Origin: an uncultured Clostridia bacterium
GTDB lineage: Bacteria; Bacillota; Clostridia; Oscillospirales; Oscillospiraceae
Direction of reading: 5' to 3'
Assembly: GCA_945918815.1 (NCBI GenBank)
Contig: CAMEIU010000019.1
Location: 1-18,213, forward strand
Length of the DNA stretch: 18,213 bases
Shown: piece by piece, positions 14,629 to 18,213 of the stretch
Numbering within the stretch: the stretch's first letter is position 1
Layout of the letters: every line of letters starts with the position of its first letter
Position numbers and translations under genes: made by a program
The notes under the pieces: generated by a model
Database searches by the model: none
Told to the model about the DNA's origin: nothing
What the model saw: the letters and a program-made list of their open reading frames with translations, nothing else

Positions 14629-16305
14629 TTAGTTGCCGTTGGCAGCTCTCCAGGCGTCCAGCTGGGCCTGCTTCTCGGCGATGATGGTGTCAACGCCGGC
14701 GTCCTTCAGACGCTGCAGGAACTGGGGCAGCATGGTGGCGGGATCGGCCGCGCCGTTGGACAGCACGGGAACCATCTCGCTGATGATGGCGCCGCAGTTG
14801 GCCAGCTCGGTCTTCACAGGAGAGGGATCAAACTCAAAGCCGGACACGGGGGAAGCGTCGGCGTTCAGGTCTGCGTCAAAGATGATGCGCTGCTTGGCCT
14901 GGGTGTCGATGGGGTTCTGGTCGGTGGCGAGGCCGAAGCTGGAGCGGGCGAAGTCGGGATCATAGCTCTGGCCGATCTCCCACTCGCTGTAGTTGAAGTT
15001 GTACATGCCTTCAACCATCTGGAAGGTGCCGTCGTTCTCGTCGATGTACCAGTCGGTGCCTTCTTCGCCGAACTGGATCAGGTTGAACAGCTCGTCGTTG
15101 GTGTTCAGCAGCTCAATGAGCTCCATGGCGCGCTCGGGATGCTTGGAGGTGGCGCTGATGGCGACACAGGCGGTGGGGCCGGCGGCGGCGGGGATCACGG
15201 TACGGGTGGAGGTCACGATGCCGGCGGGGCAGGTGTCACCGGTGGTCATGGACATGCCGTCGGGGATGTAGTTGGCATCAGCAAAGCCCTGAACGGTCAG
15301 CTCTTCCACGCCCGTGGGAGGATAGTCGATGTAGTCGGGCCAGCTATAGTTCCACTGGGCCAGGATACGGCCGGCGGTACGGTCGGGGCTGGTATCCTGC
15401 AGGGTGGCGCCGTCGGTACGGACGTAGCCGTTCAGATAATACTCACGCATGATGTCGCAGTACTCGGCGAACTCGTCGGTCTCGAACTGGTTGACAACCG
15501 TGGTGGGATCGTCATAGCGGATCCAGCCGGGCTGGGTGGTGTCGCCCACGGGCTCCATATCCCAGTACAGAGGATCGTTCAGGAAGAAGCTGTAGGTCGC
15601 GGAGGTTTCCCAGCCGATCATCTCGGGATGGGCGGCGATGGCAGCCTCAAAGAAGGGCTCCAGGGTGCGGAGGACGTCCAGAGGCGCCATGTCCTTCAGC
15701 TGGGTCCAGTCGAAGCCGACTTCCTCGGCCATGTCCATACGGACGGCATAGCCCTTACGAGCGGCGACGCCCCACTGCTGATAGTTGACGGAAGCGTAGA
15801 TGTTGCCGTTGACGGTCACACCCTGCCACAGGCCCTCGGGGATGCGGGAATAGGTCTCGGGCGCGTAGGTGGGCAGCAGGTCGTTCATGCTGACAAAGGC
15901 GCCCTTGGCGGCATTCTCAAAGAAGTTGATGTCGCCCCAGTTGGCCATGAAGCACAGGTCGAACTCTTCACCGGAGTTGATCATCAGGTTGATCTTTTCG
16001 GCATAGGTGCCGGGATCGATGCAGATGATGTTCAGGTGGGCGTTGATGGCGTCCTCAATGATGGCGTTGGCCTTCTCCATGACGCGCTCCTGGTCGGTGA
16101 CAGGGCTGTTCATGATGTAGAAGTCCAGTTCCACGAACTCGCGGTCTTCGGAAGCTTCGGGAGCAGTCTCATTGGTGGTGTCGGGGGTGTCGGTGGTGTT
16201 GCTGGGGGTGTCGGTGGTGGCTTCCTTGCTGGTGCAGCCGACGAAGATGGACATGACCATCAGGACGGCCAGCAGCAGAGCAAGCAGCTTGTTGGTTTTT
16301 TTCAT
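14629..16305 (-). CDS. Lipoprotein sugar-binding protein of an ABC importer (LplA-like, CUT1 type)
   Basis: This 558-aa protein starts with a lipoprotein signal: MKKTNK, a Leu/Ala/Val core, then FVGC with the lipid-bearing Cys at 24. A Thr/Asp/Pro/Asn-rich linker (about 25-55) follows, including the repeat TTDTPSN-TTDTP. The mature part is a large type-1 extracellular solute-binding fold, with FDLCFMANWGDINFFENAAKGAFVSM (about 115-140), GVTVNGNIYASVNYQQWG (about 162-179) and SKHPERAMELIELLNTNDELFNLI (about 395-418). The size (over 500 aa) and YtcQ/LplA-like character fit complex-oligosaccharide importers. It would capture the glycan fragment outside the membrane and deliver it to the two permeases encoded just upstream. 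GGAGG at 16312-16316 is 6 nt from the ATG. The hairpin downstream may keep this transcript abundant relative to the enzyme genes. Confidence 0.95.
   Translation of the reverse strand: MKKTNKLLALLLAVLMVMSIFVGCTSKEATTDTPSNTTDTPDTTNETAPEASEDREFVELDFYIMNSPVTDQERVMEKANAIIEDAINAHLNIICIDPGTYAEKINLMINSGEEFDLCFMANWGDINFFENAAKGAFVSMNDLLPTYAPETYSRIPEGLWQGVTVNGNIYASVNYQQWGVAARKGYAVRMDMAEEVGFDWTQLKDMAPLDVLRTLEPFFEAAIAAHPEMIGWETSATYSFFLNDPLYWDMEPVGDTTQPGWIRYDDPTTVVNQFETDEFAEYCDIMREYYLNGYVRTDGATLQDTSPDRTAGRILAQWNYSWPDYIDYPPTGVEELTVQGFADANYIPDGMSMTTGDTCPAGIVTSTRTVIPAAAGPTACVAISATSKHPERAMELIELLNTNDELFNLIQFGEEGTDWYIDENDGTFQMVEGMYNFNYSEWEIGQSYDPDFARSSFGLATDQNPIDTQAKQRIIFDADLNADASPVSGFEFDPSPVKTELANCGAIISEMVPVLSNGAADPATMLPQFLQRLKDAGVDTIIAEKQAQLDAWRAANGN
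16183..16219. repeat. 16-bp direct repeat in the binding-protein linker
   Basis: GGGGGTGTCGGTGGTG occurs perfectly at 16183-16198 and 16204-16219 (period 21). On the coding strand it yields the repeated TTDTP in the lipoprotein tether after Cys24. In-frame gain or loss of a 7-residue unit could change tether length. Confidence 0.8.
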
Positions 16306-16336
16306 AGTTCTCCTCCTGTATATTGTTTTTTATTTC

Positions 16337-16353
16337 TTGCTTGTTTCAAGCAA
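16337..16353. repeat. Perfect 7-bp inverted repeat upstream of the binding-protein gene
   Basis: TTGCTTG (16337-16343) and CAAGCAA (16347-16353) flank three bases in the 78-nt gap between the YtcP-type permease stop and the binding-protein start. On the minus strand the sequence after it is A-rich, not U-rich, so it is not a terminator in that direction. It may be an mRNA hairpin protecting the binding-protein message 5' end, or an operator. No convincing internal promoter is seen. Confidence 0.45.
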
Positions 16354-16383
16354 CAAATACGGTTTTGGCCGGCGCACTTCCGA

Positions 16384-17277
16384 TTACTCTTTGACCGCGC
16401 CGATGGTCAGGCCCTTTTCAAAGTACTTCTGGATCAGGGGGTACAGCAGAATGATCGGCCCGATGGACAGGATACAGGTGGCCATTCTGGCACTCTCACT
16501 GGGCAGTCCCAGCAAGGCCTGTTCCATTCCCTTGATCATGCCGGCGTTGGCTTGCAGATACTTGATGTTGTTCATCAGGGACTGCAGCAGATACTGCAGG
16601 GTGTAGAGCTTGGGGGTCTCGATATACAGTGCGCACTGCATCCAGTTGTTCCAGTAGGCGATGGCAGTCAGAAGACCGATGGTCGCGATGGAAGGGGTGG
16701 ACAGGGGCATCACGATCTGGAACAGGGTCCGGTACTCGCTGGAGCCGTCGATTCTCGCGGACTCGATCAGGCTCTCGGGAATGGTCCGGAAGAAGTTCTT
16801 CATGATAATGACGTTCATGGGGGACACGATACCGCCAGCCACCAGAGCCCAGATGGTGTTCTTCAGGTGCAGGTACTTGGTCAGCAGCATGTAGTAGGGC
16901 ACCAGGCCGCCGCTGAACAGAACCGGGAAAAAGACGAAGAAGGAAATTTTATTGCGGGCGGTGACTTCCTTCCGGGTCAGGGCATAGGCCAGCATGGCGG
17001 TGGTCAGCAGATGGAGGAAGGTGCCAATCACTGTGACCAGGATGGTGACGCCGTAGGCCTGCATGACCGAGCTGGCGCCGGAGAACACATAGGAGTAAGC
17101 ATACCCGGTGATATTCTTGGGCAGCAGGCTGTAGCCGTAGGTGATCAGGGTGTTCTCCTCCGTCAGGCTGATGGAGAGGATGATGACCAGGGGCAGGATG
17201 CAGGTCAGCGCCAGCAGAATGAAGATCAGATGGATGAGCACCCGGGAGATATGGAACTTTTTCTTTGTCGCAGGCAT
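16384..17277 (-). CDS. ABC importer inner-membrane permease, YtcP/LplC-type
   Basis: This 297-aa protein is an integral membrane protein of the MalG-like branch. A basic N-terminus (MPATKKKFHISR) is followed by a first membrane segment (LIHLIFILLALTCILPLVII), with about six helices in total. The EAA loop that contacts the ATPase is present: ESLIESARIDGSSEYRTLFQ (about 168-187), followed by IVMPLSTP. The C-terminus YFEKGLTIGAVKE is the usual ending of this subfamily. I chose the ATG at 17275-17277, because AGGAGG (17285-17290) is 7 nt from it but only 1 nt from the in-frame ATG at 17281-17283. The ribosome site overlaps the stop of the LplB-type gene, implying coupled translation. No ATPase gene is in the window; such systems often use a shared MsmX-like ATPase encoded elsewhere. 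Confidence 0.95.
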   Translation of the reverse strand: MPATKKKFHISRVLIHLIFILLALTCILPLVIILSISLTEENTLITYGYSLLPKNITGYAYSYVFSGASSVMQAYGVTILVTVIGTFLHLLTTAMLAYALTRKEVTARNKISFFVFFPVLFSGGLVPYYMLLTKYLHLKNTIWALVAGGIVSPMNVIIMKNFFRTIPESLIESARIDGSSEYRTLFQIVMPLSTPSIATIGLLTAIAYWNNWMQCALYIETPKLYTLQYLLQSLMNNIKYLQANAGMIKGMEQALLGLPSESARMATCILSIGPIILLYPLIQKYFEKGLTIGAVKE

Positions 17278-17289
17278 TTTCATCCCTCC

Positions 17290-18213
17290 TTAGAACATGG
17301 CGCTGTCCGGATCGATCTTCTTGATGATAAAGTTGGAAAGCAACACCATAAAGAAGCCAACCACAGACTGGTACAGGCCGACGGCCGTGGACATGCCGTA
17401 ATCGTTCATTTTCTTCAATGCGCGGTAGACGTAGGTATCGATGACGTCGGAGGCGGAGTACAGCAAACTGGAGTCGTTGGTGATGTTCATGAAGCCGTTC
17501 CAGTCGCCGAAGCCGCCGCTGAAGATCTTGCCCACCCACAGCAGGCACAGGATGATGACCGTGGGCCGGAGCAGCGGCAGAGTGATGTGCAGGATCTGCT
17601 GCCACTTGTTGGCGCCATCCAGCTGGGCCGCCTCATAATAATCGGTGTTGATACCGGCGATGGCCGCGATGTAGAAGACCGAATAGTAGCCGACGTTTTT
17701 CCAGAGGTAGGCCAGCGGCAGGATCACGCGCCAATAGGTCGGATTGGAATACCACTCCAAGGGGGCCTTTCCAAAGTACGCCAGGATGTGGTTGACGATG
17801 CCTCTGTCCGGGCTCAGGAGAGAATAGAAGATGTACTGAATGACGATCCAGGACAGGAACGTGGGCAGCAGGATGGCGCCCTTGTAGAAGCCGGATGCGT
17901 ATTTGTTCTTCAATTCAAAGAACATGATGGCCAGCGCGATGGAGCAGACCGTCACCGTGACGCCTTCAATCAGGTTATATAGAATGGTGTTCATGGTGAC
18001 CGTCCTGGCCGTGTCGGATTTAAAGAAGAACTCGAAGTTCTTGTACCAGGGGTGCATCCATGCACTGCCGAAGATGCCGTCGCGGGGGCTGTAATCCTTG
18101 AAGGCAAGGATGACACCCGGCATGGGGATGTAGCAGAACAGGATCAGAAGGAACAGGCCCGGAGACCATCCCAAAATTTGTGTAAACCTCCAACATGGTG
18201 TAAAATAGAGGCA
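17290..18213 (-). CDS. ABC importer inner-membrane permease, LplB-type, 5' end uncertain
   Basis: The protein matches LplB-type permeases: GLFLLILFCYIPMPGVILAFKDYSP early on, and the EAA loop YYEAAQLDGANKWQQILHIT followed by LPLLRPTV. It ends with NFIIKKIDPDSAMF, similar to the usual LplB end. The frame stays open to the window edge with no ATG. The first usual start is a TTG at 18174 (294 aa), 12 nt from GGAGG (18187-18191), which is too far for a good site. LplB proteins normally have about 20 more residues before the first helix, so I treat the gene as 5'-truncated by the window. A rare start or a nearby frameshift cannot be excluded. It pairs with the YtcP-type permease to form the import channel. 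Confidence 0.88.
   Translation of the reverse strand, partial: CLYFTPCWRFTQILGWSPGLFLLILFCYIPMPGVILAFKDYSPRDGIFGSAWMHPWYKNFEFFFKSDTARTVTMNTILYNLIEGVTVTVCSIALAIMFFELKNKYASGFYKGAILLPTFLSWIVIQYIFYSLLSPDRGIVNHILAYFGKAPLEWYSNPTYWRVILPLAYLWKNVGYYSVFYIAAIAGINTDYYEAAQLDGANKWQQILHITLPLLRPTVIILCLLWVGKIFSGGFGDWNGFMNITNDSSLLYSASDVIDTYVYRALKKMNDYGMSTAVGLYQSVVGFFMVLLSNFIIKKIDPDSAMF

Noticed and set aside
13480..17982. Plus-strand open frame of 1500 codons running antisense to four genes
   Set aside because: It mirrors GC-rich codon use of clearly homologous minus-strand genes, has odd Gly/Val/His/Gln-rich composition, crosses intergenic hairpins, and I recognise no domain in it.
1..18213. CRISPR arrays, tRNA, rRNA, insertion sequences or phage genes
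   Set aside because: I saw no regularly spaced repeats, clover-leaf genes, transposase-like proteins or terminal repeats.

Overview
All eleven genes I can support lie on the minus strand, so the window reads right to left. GC-rich coding DNA, AT-rich gaps, strong AGGAGG ribosome sites, a lipobox binding protein and an LplA/LplB/YtcP-type sugar importer without its own ATPase suggest a GC-rich Gram-positive Clostridia member (gut Oscillospirales-like). This placement is inference; no rRNA or other taxonomic marker is present.

Layout in transcription order: LplB-type permease (5' end at the window edge, 18213-17290), YtcP-type permease (17277-16384), lipoprotein solute-binding protein (16305-14629), a strong intergenic stem-loop (14551-14590), two dissimilar GH95-like (alpha/alpha)6 glycosidases (14529-12367 and 12355-10199), a uroporphyrinogen-decarboxylase/MtaA-superfamily protein (10202-9228), a DUF5054/GH38-like protein (9247-7346), a Gfo/Idh/MocA oxidoreductase (7320-6106), a ~740-aa unclassified (alpha/alpha)6-type protein (5990-3768), a cupin-AraC regulator (3688-2786) and a secreted right-handed beta-helix protein resembling GH141 (2634 to beyond position 1). 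Gaps from the GH95 pair to the oxidoreductase are 25 nt or less, or the genes overlap, so these five are almost certainly co-transcribed. The larger gaps (about 80-150 nt) carry hairpins or inverted repeats.

Working model (inference): the secreted beta-helix protein works on a glycan outside the cell, the ABC importer takes up oligosaccharides, and the hydrolases, oxidoreductase and UroD-like protein, none with a signal peptide, act in the cytoplasm. The AraC protein probably controls the locus. GH95 plus a GH141-like protein points to L-fucose- or L-galactose-containing glycans such as plant pectin, xyloglucan or mucin-type chains; the substrate cannot be fixed from sequence alone.

Most notable signals: a 12-bp motif ATTGGAATTYGA found as an inverted pair upstream of the 740-aa gene and once upstream of araC, with its 8-bp core upstream of the beta-helix gene; a UroD-like gene translationally coupled to glycosidases; the unclassified 740-aa protein; and the DUF5054 protein that keeps GH38-like metal and nucleophile residues. 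There is no tRNA, rRNA, CRISPR array, insertion sequence or gene interval over 300 bases.
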